Shown here in pieces: positions 36,035 through 45,141 of a stretch of DNA of 64,000 bases (position 1 is the first letter of the stretch; each line of letters starts with the position of its first letter). The notes below the pieces were generated by a model. That model saw only the letters and a list, made by a program, of their open reading frames with translations, did not search any database and was not told the origin of the DNA. Made by a program: the position numbers and the translations under genes. Where the stretch lies: positions 62,001 to 126,000 of the forward strand of contig CAMVEB010000002.1 of the NCBI GenBank assembly GCA_947166385.1, read 5' to 3'. The DNA comes from an uncultured Clostridia bacterium. Its GTDB lineage: Bacteria; Bacillota; Clostridia; Christensenellales; Aristaeellaceae.

Positions 36035-36835
36035 TTATCCATTTGAAGTATCCGTTTCCACAATCTCCAATGTTTCATCATCTATTGATATTTTCCAATA
36101 TGAATCCTCAACGCGAATGATGGTTATCCAGTTGTTTTCTTCTTCATTATAAAAAGTCGTTTCTTGCTCATCTGTTATCATATCTACGGTTACAGTCTGC
36201 CCTGCGACAATGTATCCTTCCTGCAACACTTTTGCAAATTGCTTTTTGGCGCGTTCCTGTACATCAAGCATTTGATGAGTCGGCATATGACTTGTACAAG
36301 CATTAATCCATACTTCAGCTTTTAACACGGCCTTATCATAAAAACGAATCACCCAATAAGGAGAGATAAACTCTTTCGTCCAGTGTCCTGTATACAAGGA
36401 CATGGAAACCTTCCACTCTGAACAGTCCACTCCATATTCCGCAGTCATGAAGTTTTCTGCTGTATTTACAGCTTCATCTTCGGAGATCATACCCGGTTTC
36501 ACTTGTCCATAATTCCATTGAAGAATTGTCTTTTCCAACAAATCGGATGGAATCCAATCAGGATGAAACTGCTGTAATCTGTCTTTTTCCGCGTCAATAA
36601 GATAAGGCAGAAGGCTGCAAACCCAGTATTTTTGCTCAACAGACCAGTAACGAAATATGCCATATTCATTGAGGCATTGTTCGTAATAATCCATCACACC
36701 GTAGTCTGCATTGAATGAATTCCTGACGATTTCTTCTGCTTCTTGTTGAACAAGTGTTTCCCGGGAATCAGCAATAGCAGGAATCACCGCTGACAGGATC
36801 ATCAGAAAGCACAGGATGTAGACTGTTTTTTTCAT
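36035..36835 (-). CDS. Secreted PepSY-like protein
   Basis: 266 aa from ATG 36835, where the signal peptide begins (MKKTVYILCFLMILSAVIPA); a longer in-frame start at 36880 has no signal. The ribosome binding site is weak at both. Residues about 115-180 resemble a PepSY unit (ISEDEAVNTAENFMTAEYGV, WVIRFYDKAVLKAEVWINA). C-terminal DDETLEIVETDTSNG tail. Function unknown. Confidence 0.68.
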   Translation of the reverse strand: MKKTVYILCFLMILSAVIPAIADSRETLVQQEAEEIVRNSFNADYGVMDYYEQCLNEYGIFRYWSVEQKYWVCSLLPYLIDAEKDRLQQFHPDWIPSDLLEKTILQWNYGQVKPGMISEDEAVNTAENFMTAEYGVDCSEWKVSMSLYTGHWTKEFISPYWVIRFYDKAVLKAEVWINACTSHMPTHQMLDVQERAKKQFAKVLQEGYIVAGQTVTVDMITDEQETTFYNEEENNWITIIRVEDSYWKISIDDETLEIVETDTSNG

Positions 36836-36906
36836 TATCGCTATCACAAACTCATCTCCAAGCTCTGAAAAATGCATCAATCAACATTTCCAGGAAGCAA
36901 TGTTTA

Positions 36907-38883
36907 TCATGGCCAGTCCAGATCATAGCCTGTATTTCCGATCCGGACTGTGTCTTTGGGAATGAAGCCATAGGTGCCATTCACGTCCATGTGAAAACTA
37001 AGACTACTTTGCGGAATCACCACGTAATACCAGCCGTCACGTTCAAAGAGAACATGCATCCGCATTTCTTCCGAAACATCTGTAATCTTTCCGTCAAACC
37101 ATCCTGTACCGGATTTCAGGTCTGTCTTTCGGATTGCTTCTGCAACCGGAAGTGGATCATACAAGTCACCTGTAGGCACTCCAATGTCATCAACACAGAT
37201 GTACTGTGAAGCAACATATCCTTTCAGAAAGCCCAATTCCGACTGATACCATGAGAACGGATCTCCATCAGCTTCACCCGTCTTATGGATAACAGTTCCG
37301 GAATTCAGCAATCCAAGGTCTCTGGAACGGGAAGACATCTGTTCCCGCAGGTGAACGCCGGTTACCATATAATATCCGTCCGGAAACGGGAAACGATTCC
37401 ACGCTTCGTAGCTTTCCGGGGAATCCGGAAGTTCCGAAAAGTGCATCATTGCGTAAACATTGCTGATATAGCGCGGATCACCGCCTCCGGTGTTTTCCTG
37501 CCCGGAACGATTGTTTAGCCAGAACCATTTTCCGCTTCCTTCCGAGTAAAGGAGAAATCGATCTCCGCTGGATTCTTCTGTAATGCTGTAGTTGTCCAGA
37601 TGAATAAAAGCGTTCCCATCTGCAAAGCAATTGCAGGTGATGATTCTTCCATCCTTTGGCTCGTATTCTATGCGGAATGTCAGGTCAACACCTCCGGTCT
37701 GCAGCGTTATTGTGAAATCCCGGTCTGAGAGGACGCAGGGGCCAACAGGATGAGATTCCCAACAGCCATCCTTCCGGATCAGCGTAATACCCATTCGCTG
37801 TCCATCCTTCTTCAGGATAAAAAGACCACGGTCAAAGGTATCCTGCATGTCATCGTGTCCGGACGGAAGGATATAATCCGCGAGAATTCCCTCTTTCAGT
37901 ATCCAGCCCTGTTCTGTAAAGCGGGACAGATTTGCTTCTTCCGGAATCGTCTCCAGATAATAAGATACAGCGCAGCGGCTTCCGTTTTTCAGTTCAATAT
38001 CAAATTGTTCATCCTTTGTGTGTGATACAGTATTTACACCGTTTGGTGAATCAGAAAGTTCACCAAGCAATTCTTTCAGCCAGATGGTCGTTGCGTATGT
38101 CCATGTTTCTTCCGGGCCAAAGGAGGCCAGGAACAGTTCCCGCATTGCGTCAGTGGACGAGATGTTTCCGGACTTTAATCCTTCCGCAAGCGTCTGAGTA
38201 GGAACGATTTCACCCCATTCATATACTTTCTGCGAGAAAGCTGCGATGGAATCACTGTCCCAATGGTGCAACCAGTCATTTTCCACAAAGGCGTTGGTGA
38301 CGGACCGGATGTTTCCTTCGCCGGGATAATTCTCAAAGCCGCCATCATAGAAGGGCGTTGTGTAACTAATTGTATCTCCGGTGGCAGGGTCGAAGTGTAG
38401 TCTGTAACAATACGCGGTATGATCTTCATCAGGCCAGTATTCCAGTTCACCTTCCGCATGAAACAGAAATTGGAAGTGATCTGCCTGCTCTTCCGTATAT
38501 CCATACACCTCAGTCAGAGTGTCTTTTGCGTGTTGAATGACTAAATCCTGAAGTGTTTCAGTATCCGCAGCGGCAGAAGTCAGGTTTCCCTGTTCTCCGA
38601 TCGGAAGATCAAAATCGGCCGGATCCAGATCCATGCATACATTGCAGGGAGAAAGCATATTATAGGGGTTCATGCTTAACTGGTCTTCCGTAATTTCGAT
38701 CATGCCGTCATAGTATCTGGGATGAATGGATGGGCAATGATGCACCCGGTGATATTTTGATCCGCCGTTCGGATTGATCCAGTATTTCTGTTCCTCTGCA
38801 CCAGCTTTGGAAATGATTCCGGTGCTAAAGGCAGTGAGAACAACAAGTATCATTGATATTGTTCTGAGCAATTTCTGTTTCAT
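36907..38883 (-). CDS. Large secreted protein with N-terminal His/Cys motif
   Basis: 658 aa from ATG 38883 (ACGGAGGCTGGA upstream). Signal peptide about 1-31. Just after cleavage it has KYHRVHHCPSIHP and, about 25 residues on, SPCNVC, the YH-x4-C ... PC-x2-C pattern seen in many clostridial secreted proteins and thought to bind metal. The middle contains PepSY-like helices (AKDTLTEVYGYTEEQADHF). The C-terminal about 170 residues (SNVYAMMHFSELPDSPESY onward) include an SH3-like stretch. 35 bp separate it from the gene upstream. Confidence 0.72.
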   Translation of the reverse strand: MKQKLLRTISMILVVLTAFSTGIISKAGAEEQKYWINPNGGSKYHRVHHCPSIHPRYYDGMIEITEDQLSMNPYNMLSPCNVCMDLDPADFDLPIGEQGNLTSAAADTETLQDLVIQHAKDTLTEVYGYTEEQADHFQFLFHAEGELEYWPDEDHTAYCYRLHFDPATGDTISYTTPFYDGGFENYPGEGNIRSVTNAFVENDWLHHWDSDSIAAFSQKVYEWGEIVPTQTLAEGLKSGNISSTDAMRELFLASFGPEETWTYATTIWLKELLGELSDSPNGVNTVSHTKDEQFDIELKNGSRCAVSYYLETIPEEANLSRFTEQGWILKEGILADYILPSGHDDMQDTFDRGLFILKKDGQRMGITLIRKDGCWESHPVGPCVLSDRDFTITLQTGGVDLTFRIEYEPKDGRIITCNCFADGNAFIHLDNYSITEESSGDRFLLYSEGSGKWFWLNNRSGQENTGGGDPRYISNVYAMMHFSELPDSPESYEAWNRFPFPDGYYMVTGVHLREQMSSRSRDLGLLNSGTVIHKTGEADGDPFSWYQSELGFLKGYVASQYICVDDIGVPTGDLYDPLPVAEAIRKTDLKSGTGWFDGKITDVSEEMRMHVLFERDGWYYVVIPQSSLSFHMDVNGTYGFIPKDTVRIGNTGYDLDWP

Positions 38884-38918
38884 TCCAGCCTCCGTGTCTA
38901 ATTTCTGTTGAAAAGTCA

Positions 38919-39761
38919 TCAACCATTGCCATTCAGGAGTGCATCATATACAACATCTTCAACGACGCCGGTTTCGGCATTGATTACCACAAGATACTGA
39001 CCATCATGTTCCGTAAACACATTGAAACCTTTGGAATCGATCTCGCTGCTCTGCTGCAGTTCCAGCCAGGCATGGTAAATTAACTGGCCGTCTTTGATCT
39101 CGTAACGGAAGTCTGGCTCGCTGTCCACTTCATGTACTTTTTCAGTTGCGTCTGAATCCAGACCGTAAGTTTCAGTAATAACATTTACTGCGATCCGATT
39201 CAATTCCTCTCTGGTGAACTTACTTTTAGTCTCTATGGTTTCATGATCAGGATGCGGAACCGTCATCTCAAATCCATGCTCGTAAATCAGCATGGGGTCC
39301 GGTTCTCTCAATTCCGAATATTCCGGATCATCGCGCATGGCGATGGATACAGACTGATGATAGTAAGATCCGACTTCATGTTCTTTCCTGGTAAGCTCAA
39401 TCATTTGATGGAGTTGAAGAGCATCCCATGCCGGTGCCTCAAATCCACCATAGGTCTGCTTTCCTTCATTGCTCCATTCAGCCTTGCCATCCGATGAACC
39501 AGTATAGGTTCCCAGAACCCAATACAGATTATCCTGTCCTCGCAAAGTGACGATAACCGTCCCATGATCATCCTCTGCCACTTCACGCACAAAGAAAGTA
39601 TACATTTCAGGAATAATTTGATATTTCTCCTGTATGGCAAGTTCTGCCTGCTTGATTTTCAGACAGCGTTCTGAATACACGATGTGTTCGGCAGAGGAAA
39701 TGCCGAAAAGCAAAGAAATGCTCATACATATAATGACTATTATTCCAACCAAACGTTTCAC
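38919..39761 (-). CDS. Secreted PepSY-type protein
   Basis: 280 aa. GTG 39761 is preferred because GGAGG is eight bases upstream and the signal peptide (VKRLVGIIVIICMSISLLFG) begins there. Contains two similar segments ending in NVITETYGLDSDATEKVHEV and FTEHDGQYLVVINAETGVVE, the second like a PepSY/peptidase propeptide strand pair. Not recognised beyond this. Part of the co-directional secreted run. Confidence 0.7.
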   Translation of the reverse strand: MKRLVGIIVIICMSISLLFGISSAEHIVYSERCLKIKQAELAIQEKYQIIPEMYTFFVREVAEDDHGTVIVTLRGQDNLYWVLGTYTGSSDGKAEWSNEGKQTYGGFEAPAWDALQLHQMIELTRKEHEVGSYYHQSVSIAMRDDPEYSELREPDPMLIYEHGFEMTVPHPDHETIETKSKFTREELNRIAVNVITETYGLDSDATEKVHEVDSEPDFRYEIKDGQLIYHAWLELQQSSEIDSKGFNVFTEHDGQYLVVINAETGVVEDVVYDALLNGNG

Positions 39762-39863
39762 TGACTTCACCTCCAAAGACTGTCAATCGTTGGCATCTTC
39801 ACAATCATACATACGTTTCATGGGGGATTTTTCTTTCACATTCTTGGTTACACATCCTGGCAC

Positions 39864-41069
39864 CTATTTCAGTTGAAGTCCATGTGCTTCAGCAACAGGC
39901 AGCACATCATAAGGAATCAGAACTGTAGGCACATTCATCAGTCGATCTGCTTCTTCGCCTCCGACACAATGGACAAAAAGTGAGCCATCCTTCTGCATTT
40001 GTACAGAAGGGCTGTAATCGTCGTAATAATCAATCTGACGGACATCGAGTGAAACCTGGTTCATGTTCTCATCCAGATCCATGCGGAAAACATTGTAGAT
40101 CTTTTTGGAATTGGCGACAGCCTTTCCATAGAGCATCAGATTTCCAGTCAATGGCGATGTTTTTACATGAAAGCCAAGCACCAGATTGTCTGCTGAAAGC
40201 ATCCTGGAAAACAGATCATTTCCCTGTTCATCCAACCGGATTATTTTCACCGGACTGGTTTTACTGTCATTCACCCGTTCAAGGCAATAGAAATATCCGT
40301 CGCCCGGGAAAACGATTCCTGGAGAAAATTGATATTTCCGAGTCCACTTTTCTTTCAGATGATCAAGGCAAAGTGCCAAATAACGGGCATTATTTGCGTT
40401 GGCTATTTCAGTCCGGAATAAGATGACACACTGTTCGCTGATCTCGCCGGATATATTTACAAGCTGTCCGTAACGCATTTGCTGCATGATCTCTGTTTGC
40501 GGGATCTTTTCAGTCATGGGTATCTCCTGCAGCAAGTTCCCATAGCTGTCAAAGCAGGAAAGCGTTCCTTTCAACGGATCATGAGTGACAAACCCGTCGT
40601 CTGTCGTTTTAATATCCGTCCATTCCCAGTCACCGGGAATCTGTTTCTGTAATTCCAGCCCGTTATCTGTCCATTCATATAATTCAATATAATTAATCGC
40701 CGGTTCAATTTCATTGCTGTCCCATCCCAGATCCGCCATCCGAGTTTCTTTCCTTCCGGGAACCAGAACACCACAGGTATTATCTTCCCGCGGGAGAAAA
40801 ATGGACTGATTAAAGCGCTTTTCAGTGGAATAGGCGAAATCTCTAAACAGTTTCCCGTCCCGATACCAGAGCAGATGCCAGTCGAGTCCGACATTACCAT
40901 CTCTGTCTCCCCATGCATGGTACAGAACATTGTTATCACCGAATAGTTCTGGAGCGAACGGTGCAAAATACTGATCATGAATCCTGTAATCGTAATAGTT
41001 TTCCGCTCCTGCAGCGGTGAATGAAAAAACGATAATCGCAACCAGCAGTACTGCAATGATTCTTTTCAT
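39864..41069 (-). CDS. Secreted protein, beta-propeller-like
   Basis: 401 aa from ATG 41069 (GGAGGCCGAT upstream). Signal peptide about 1-24 (IIAVLLVAIIVFSFTAAGA). The rest has repeated short beta segments with Trp/Asp (YEWTDNGLELQKQIPGDWEW, DPLKGTLSCFDSYGNLLQEI), a propeller-like rhythm. Its last about 110 residues are the parent sequence of the chimeric gene at 32024-32569. It lies 25 bp after an ECF sigma gene on the same strand, in the position an anti-sigma partner would normally occupy, but lacks an obvious cytoplasmic part. Confidence 0.72.
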   Translation of the reverse strand: MKRIIAVLLVAIIVFSFTAAGAENYYDYRIHDQYFAPFAPELFGDNNVLYHAWGDRDGNVGLDWHLLWYRDGKLFRDFAYSTEKRFNQSIFLPREDNTCGVLVPGRKETRMADLGWDSNEIEPAINYIELYEWTDNGLELQKQIPGDWEWTDIKTTDDGFVTHDPLKGTLSCFDSYGNLLQEIPMTEKIPQTEIMQQMRYGQLVNISGEISEQCVILFRTEIANANNARYLALCLDHLKEKWTRKYQFSPGIVFPGDGYFYCLERVNDSKTSPVKIIRLDEQGNDLFSRMLSADNLVLGFHVKTSPLTGNLMLYGKAVANSKKIYNVFRMDLDENMNQVSLDVRQIDYYDDYSPSVQMQKDGSLFVHCVGGEEADRLMNVPTVLIPYDVLPVAEAHGLQLK

Positions 41070-41094
41070 ATCGGCCTCCGATTTCATATTCCAT

Positions 41095-41616
41095 TTATCC
41101 GTCAATCATAGATCTTGCTTTTTCCAGCCTCCGGCATATTGTGGATTGGCTGAGTCGAAGCGTTTCCGACGCTTCCTTCATTGTCATACCCTGCCAGTAA
41201 ACCATCAGAATAACGCTGCGGTATTTTTCGGGGAGGTTCATGACATCCATCATCAGTTCTCTGTCTTCCCGGGACGAATCTCCCAGGGCAGACAAATCTT
41301 CAGGCGTTACAGAACGATCCTCATGCTTCCGCCAGCTTTTCCGGAGCATATCCTTACAGGTATTGCAGGCAACCCGCATAATCCACGACCGGGCGCTGCA
41401 GTGATTCCGGGCTTCAAAGCAATTCAGTTTCCGCCAAACCTTTAGAAAGGTTTCCTGTGTTGCGTCTTCCGCGTCTAAACGGTTCCGCATATACATAAAG
41501 CACAGGCGAAGGACATCCGTTCCGTATTGGTCATACCATCCAGAAACGACAGTAGACGCAGGATTCTTTGTCAACCTGTTCGGAATCGCCGCTCCGTTTT
41601 CATATGTCAGCTCCAT
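41095..41616 (-). CDS. ECF-type RNA polymerase sigma factor
   Basis: 173 aa from ATG 41616 (GGAGGCCGGAAA upstream). Region 2: FMYMRNRLDAEDATQETFLKVWRKL; region 4: LPEKYRSVILMVYWQGMTMK then EASETLRLSQSTICRRLEKA. It follows BlaR1 by 14 bp and precedes a secreted-protein gene, so BlaI, BlaR1 and this sigma factor form one operon. No membrane anti-sigma partner is adjacent, unlike the other ECF genes here. Confidence 0.9.
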   Translation of the reverse strand: MELTYENGAAIPNRLTKNPASTVVSGWYDQYGTDVLRLCFMYMRNRLDAEDATQETFLKVWRKLNCFEARNHCSARSWIMRVACNTCKDMLRKSWRKHEDRSVTPEDLSALGDSSREDRELMMDVMNLPEKYRSVILMVYWQGMTMKEASETLRLSQSTICRRLEKARSMIDG

Positions 41617-41630
41617 TTTCCGGCCTCCGC

Positions 41631-43241
41631 TCAACCGTTTCCAGCCAAGCACAGTTCCAGGAGTATGCAACTGTGATCTTCATTCAAACGGATAAAGATA
41701 CTGAGCCCGGAATCATAGGAACTGTTCTTTGGGTCCGCACCGAGGAAGATATACTTGGCATCTCCAACATCCCGGACATAGTTCAGATGTAATTCCTGCA
41801 GTTCATTCATCAGTCCAGGAACCAGAGCAGTCACTCTGTCTGCAATCCACGTTTCAACGTCTGCGAGTTCCTGAGCATCCATAGAATTGCTTTCAACATA
41901 TTCACCGTTGGTAAGCCAACGATAGTCATCCAGATTTTGCGCTATATCTCCGATCACTCCGTTACTCTTAAAAAACGCTGAAAAAGTATCCTGACCGTCA
42001 ACAGTCATTGAAACAAACCAATCGTCATTGTCCTGACGGTAAGCTGAATAGTCTCCATCCACGCGATTGATTCTGATCTGTCTCCAAATGGATCTTGCAT
42101 ATTCGATGGCATCGCTTTCGTTTTGTATGTTTTGAGTCCCTGTAACTGATTCCGTCAAGAGATTTTGATTTTCCACCAAACTGGCACCCATCTCCATCTG
42201 TTCCTGAGTTTCTGAAGTGGCGAAGGCGCCAACCAAGCATACTATGGAGAGCATTGCAAAAGATACCGAAAGCCAGCGAAGGGGTTTTCCGCCCTGCATA
42301 ACCGTAGAGACTCTGGTTTTCAGACGTTTCCCGGTCATAGTCATTCCGGTTGCCAATACGCCTAACCCTGGAGCGTTCCTGCGAGCAGCGGCAAGCACCA
42401 GCACGCTTGCATAGGATTTCCTTTCTTCCTGATTCATCGGTTGGGTTACACGGTCGTCGCAGCGAAGTTCACTATCTGTCCTGCTCATACTTGCCGCGAT
42501 CCAGACCAGCGGATTGAACCAGTGCACCGCGCAGCACAGGAGGCGCAGGATTCCCCAGATATGGTCTCTGTTTTTGATATGACATATTTCATGTGTCAGT
42601 ACATGGATCACATCCTGTGGAGAGGCACTGAGGGGCAGCGCGATATAAGAGCGAAAAACACCAACCAGGCAAGCGCTGGGGAGAGGATCGGTAAAGTATA
42701 CCGGGACGGGTTTGATATGACGCCGTCTGCATAGGGCTTCATACTGCTCAAGAAGCTCGCCGGACATCCTGTCAATCCGGTCAGCACGAAGGCGAAGACG
42801 AAAACGGATATTACTGAACAGGAACCAGGCGACAATGAGCAAAACACCTGCCAGCCAGACTTTGGCCAGCGTGATGCTCGTACTGGCATTTTCCATGCCA
42901 ACCTGCAGACGATTGGTCACTTCGTAAGCAGACTGATTATCAGCGCGCCAGAAAAGACTGGACAGGTCACCTAATGCATCTGATATGCGCACCTTGATCT
43001 GTCCTGCAATCGGTCGGATTGCGGTATCTGCTGCAAACGGGGATCGGATAGTATGAATCAGTGGATTCACCAGGGATAAAGGGCACAGCAGCCGGATGGC
43101 CACCAGCAACCAGCCGAAGCAGATTGCGCTGTTCCCCAACTGTTTCCGGAAAAACTTCCGAAGAGGAATCATCAGAATAATGGCGATACTCGCCATGATA
43201 TTGGCTTCAATCAGAAAATTGTAGACGAATGCTGAACGCAT
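41631..43241 (-). CDS. BlaR1/MecR1-type M56 membrane metallopeptidase with unusual C-terminus
   Basis: 536 aa. Four to five membrane helices; the cytoplasmic zinc protease has THEICHIKNRDH near 216 and SELRCDDRV as the distal ligand region. After the last helix (about 325-346), about 190 residues follow that lack the beta-lactam-sensing Ser-x-x-Lys domain of classical BlaR1 and contain a PepSY-like fold (AIEYARSIWRQIRINRVDGD, SMTVDGQDTF). It probably senses something other than beta-lactams and cleaves the BlaI encoded just upstream. AGAAGGAGG precedes the start. Confidence 0.85.
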   Translation of the reverse strand: MRSAFVYNFLIEANIMASIAIILMIPLRKFFRKQLGNSAICFGWLLVAIRLLCPLSLVNPLIHTIRSPFAADTAIRPIAGQIKVRISDALGDLSSLFWRADNQSAYEVTNRLQVGMENASTSITLAKVWLAGVLLIVAWFLFSNIRFRLRLRADRIDRMSGELLEQYEALCRRRHIKPVPVYFTDPLPSACLVGVFRSYIALPLSASPQDVIHVLTHEICHIKNRDHIWGILRLLCCAVHWFNPLVWIAASMSRTDSELRCDDRVTQPMNQEERKSYASVLVLAAARRNAPGLGVLATGMTMTGKRLKTRVSTVMQGGKPLRWLSVSFAMLSIVCLVGAFATSETQEQMEMGASLVENQNLLTESVTGTQNIQNESDAIEYARSIWRQIRINRVDGDYSAYRQDNDDWFVSMTVDGQDTFSAFFKSNGVIGDIAQNLDDYRWLTNGEYVESNSMDAQELADVETWIADRVTALVPGLMNELQELHLNYVRDVGDAKYIFLGADPKNSSYDSGLSIFIRLNEDHSCILLELCLAGNG

Positions 43242-43310
43242 AACAAAACCTCCTTCTGCTAAGCAGACGAAACAGCAGACTGATTTCTTTGTTTATGTAG
43301 TTCTTCGGTG

Positions 43311-43679
43311 TTATCTCTTCTTATCTTTCATGACATCCAGAATCTGCTGCAGATCTTCTTCTGACAGATCACCGGAATCAACCAGATGGTTGACCAAAAG
43401 TGAGGCTTTCCCTTTGAAAATATGGGACAGGAATTTATGGGTTTCTTCGGTGGAAGCTTCCTCCCTGGTGATCAGGGGAGTGTACTTCTTGGCCCGTTCT
43501 GTATCATCCATGCTGATACTGCCTTTCTCAAGCATTCTTTTCAGCAGCGTGATGACCGTATGCCGGGTCCATCCCGTCGTCGGTTCAAGGATTGCAGTGA
43601 TCTCCGTCATGGTACGCGGAGAATGATCCCACAGTACCTCCATGATCTTCCATTCTGCTTCTGTTACCTGTACAGCCAT
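43311..43679 (-). CDS. BlaI/MecI family transcriptional repressor
   Basis: 122 aa winged-helix repressor: VTEAEWKIMEVLWDHSPRTM, WTRHTVITLLKRMLEKG, and a C-terminal dimerisation helix where BlaR1-type cleavage occurs in the family. First gene of the BlaI-BlaR1-sigma operon; ATG preceded by CCGGAGGTG. Palindromes with GTAGACG half-sites cover its promoter, consistent with autoregulation. Confidence 0.92.
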   Translation of the reverse strand: MAVQVTEAEWKIMEVLWDHSPRTMTEITAILEPTTGWTRHTVITLLKRMLEKGSISMDDTERAKKYTPLITREEASTEETHKFLSHIFKGKASLLVNHLVDSGDLSEEDLQQILDVMKDKKR

Positions 43680-43700
43680 AATGACACCTCCGGAAAAATA

Positions 43701-43753
43701 GTTGACGATCGTCTACGTATGATAGTATACATCCGTCTACTATATCATGTCAA
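43701..43753 (-). promoter_or_regulatory. Promoter and probable BlaI operator
   Basis: Minus strand: TTGACA (43748-43753), 18 bp, TATACT (43724-43729). A near-perfect 16-bp palindrome GTTGACGATCGTCTAC (43701-43716) lies downstream of the -10, and a second GTAGACG half-site sits in the spacer. Two spaced copies of the same half-site at the repressor's own promoter suggest autoregulation. Confidence 0.7.
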
Positions 43754-43814
43754 TATGTTTTTGAAAAATCTGCCTAGACGAAAAAACAACACTTCCACAC
43801 CCGGACATATCGAA

Positions 43815-43840
43815 CTCCCACGGGACAATCCCCGTGGGAG
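43815..43840 (+). terminator. Stem-loop with U-tract (plus direction)
   Basis: CTCCCACGGG (43815-43824) pairs with CCCGTGGGAG (43831-43840) and is followed by CTTTTGTATT. Lies just past the 3' end of the DUF4179 gene on the opposite strand; it may terminate in both directions. Confidence 0.6.
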
Positions 43841-43848
43841 CTTTTGTA

Positions 43849-45141
43849 TTACTCAAGATCAATGTATACCATTCTTGCTTGTTGTTCTTCCGTTACTGGC
43901 CCTTGGTTTTTGATCACGTCGAAATATAATTCATCTTCTACGGGAATCAGAATTAATTGATTTGTTTCACCTGTGATCGTCCAACGCATATTGTAGTGAA
44001 GGCTTCCGTCTTCTTCCGGGCCGTAATTCGATTCTGGGAAGCTTGTTTCTGCTCCTTGCGCAAGAACCGCAATTAACCAACCCTGCCAGTCTTCCAACTG
44101 GAGAGGTTGATCTGAGTCAGGCCTTGTGATCCGTAGTTTTATACCAATCTGATCGACAGAAACAGAAAGGCTTTCCACCTGTGCCAGGAGACCATTCGGC
44201 GTTTCAAAGTTGACTGACTGCTTTTCGTGCTTTACAGGCAGCGGATCAGCAGTAAAACTGAAGACGAATTTTTCCTCGATCGTAAAAGCGTCCTGGGTTA
44301 AAAGTGTTTCGAGATAATCCGGGAATACCATTTCATCTTCCATGGATGGGTCATGCGGAACAGCGTCAGCAAAAGGACTGAGCATGGCTGCCTGATTTAA
44401 CAGGACACGTTTTTCTTCATAAGCTTTTACGAACTGATGCTCATATTTCTCATAATCTGAATCAGTCCATTCCGGTTCACCAATCATGGGTTCGTCCTCT
44501 GCTGTGTAGTCAATGGGCCAATCAGTATGCAGTACGTCAAATGAAACAGCCCATTCTACCTGATCCTCCACCGGATTGAATGTCACAAAATCATCAGTAA
44601 GAATCACATCAACACCGATATGGTCATAATCATAAATTACATCTGGTTCCATACAGGGAACCCAGAATCCGTCGTCCATAAAAACGTTCGAATGTGTCGT
44701 AAACGTATGAAGCTCTTTGCCTCCGGATATCGCAGTAATTCGAGGAATGACAAATACCGGATCTGCATTTTCCTTTGGAGAAATGGACATGGTAAATGTC
44801 ATTTTCATTCCGTCAAACACTGCTTCATGAATTGTGGCAGAAAAATACTTTCCGTCCCAAGTCTGGTTGAGTGTCATAATGTTGTCCACATATGCCTGGT
44901 TTGCAGACTGATCTGGATGATACTCCAGAATGCCGAATCCATTCGTGAGTGCAAATGCAGTAATGGTAATCAGCATCAGTGCTGCTATCAGTACCCCTAC
45001 TACTGAAACCTTCCTTTTCACTTTTGTTCCTCCTGTCGCGTTTTCAAAGAATTGATCACGCTGCCAGGAAGTCGTATTCAGCCCGGAAAGCTCTGCGTTC
45101 AGCGAATGCTGAATCCGCTGTTCCAATCTGTTATCCTTCAT
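43849..45141 (-). CDS. DUF4179-type membrane anti-sigma-like protein
   Basis: 430 aa. About 42 cytoplasmic residues, one membrane helix (about 44-66, VVGVLIAALMLITITAFAL), then a large extracytoplasmic beta-rich domain starting LNQTWDGKYFSATIHEAVFD, the DUF4179 hallmark. Its start overlaps the end of an ECF sigma gene by 11 bp, the usual layout for a sigma/anti-sigma pair. The sequence does not show a zinc-binding ASD motif; that it restrains the sigma factor is inferred from position. Confidence 0.8.
   Translation of the reverse strand: MKDNRLEQRIQHSLNAELSGLNTTSWQRDQFFENATGGTKVKRKVSVVGVLIAALMLITITAFALTNGFGILEYHPDQSANQAYVDNIMTLNQTWDGKYFSATIHEAVFDGMKMTFTMSISPKENADPVFVIPRITAISGGKELHTFTTHSNVFMDDGFWVPCMEPDVIYDYDHIGVDVILTDDFVTFNPVEDQVEWAVSFDVLHTDWPIDYTAEDEPMIGEPEWTDSDYEKYEHQFVKAYEEKRVLLNQAAMLSPFADAVPHDPSMEDEMVFPDYLETLLTQDAFTIEEKFVFSFTADPLPVKHEKQSVNFETPNGLLAQVESLSVSVDQIGIKLRITRPDSDQPLQLEDWQGWLIAVLAQGAETSFPESNYGPEEDGSLHYNMRWTITGETNQLILIPVEDELYFDVIKNQGPVTEEQQARMVYIDLE

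Noticed and set aside
43815..43840. Stem-loop taken as an IS605 end
   Set aside because: It has a clean U-tract and sits at a gene's 3' end, so a terminator explains it better; no tnpA or tnpB nearby.
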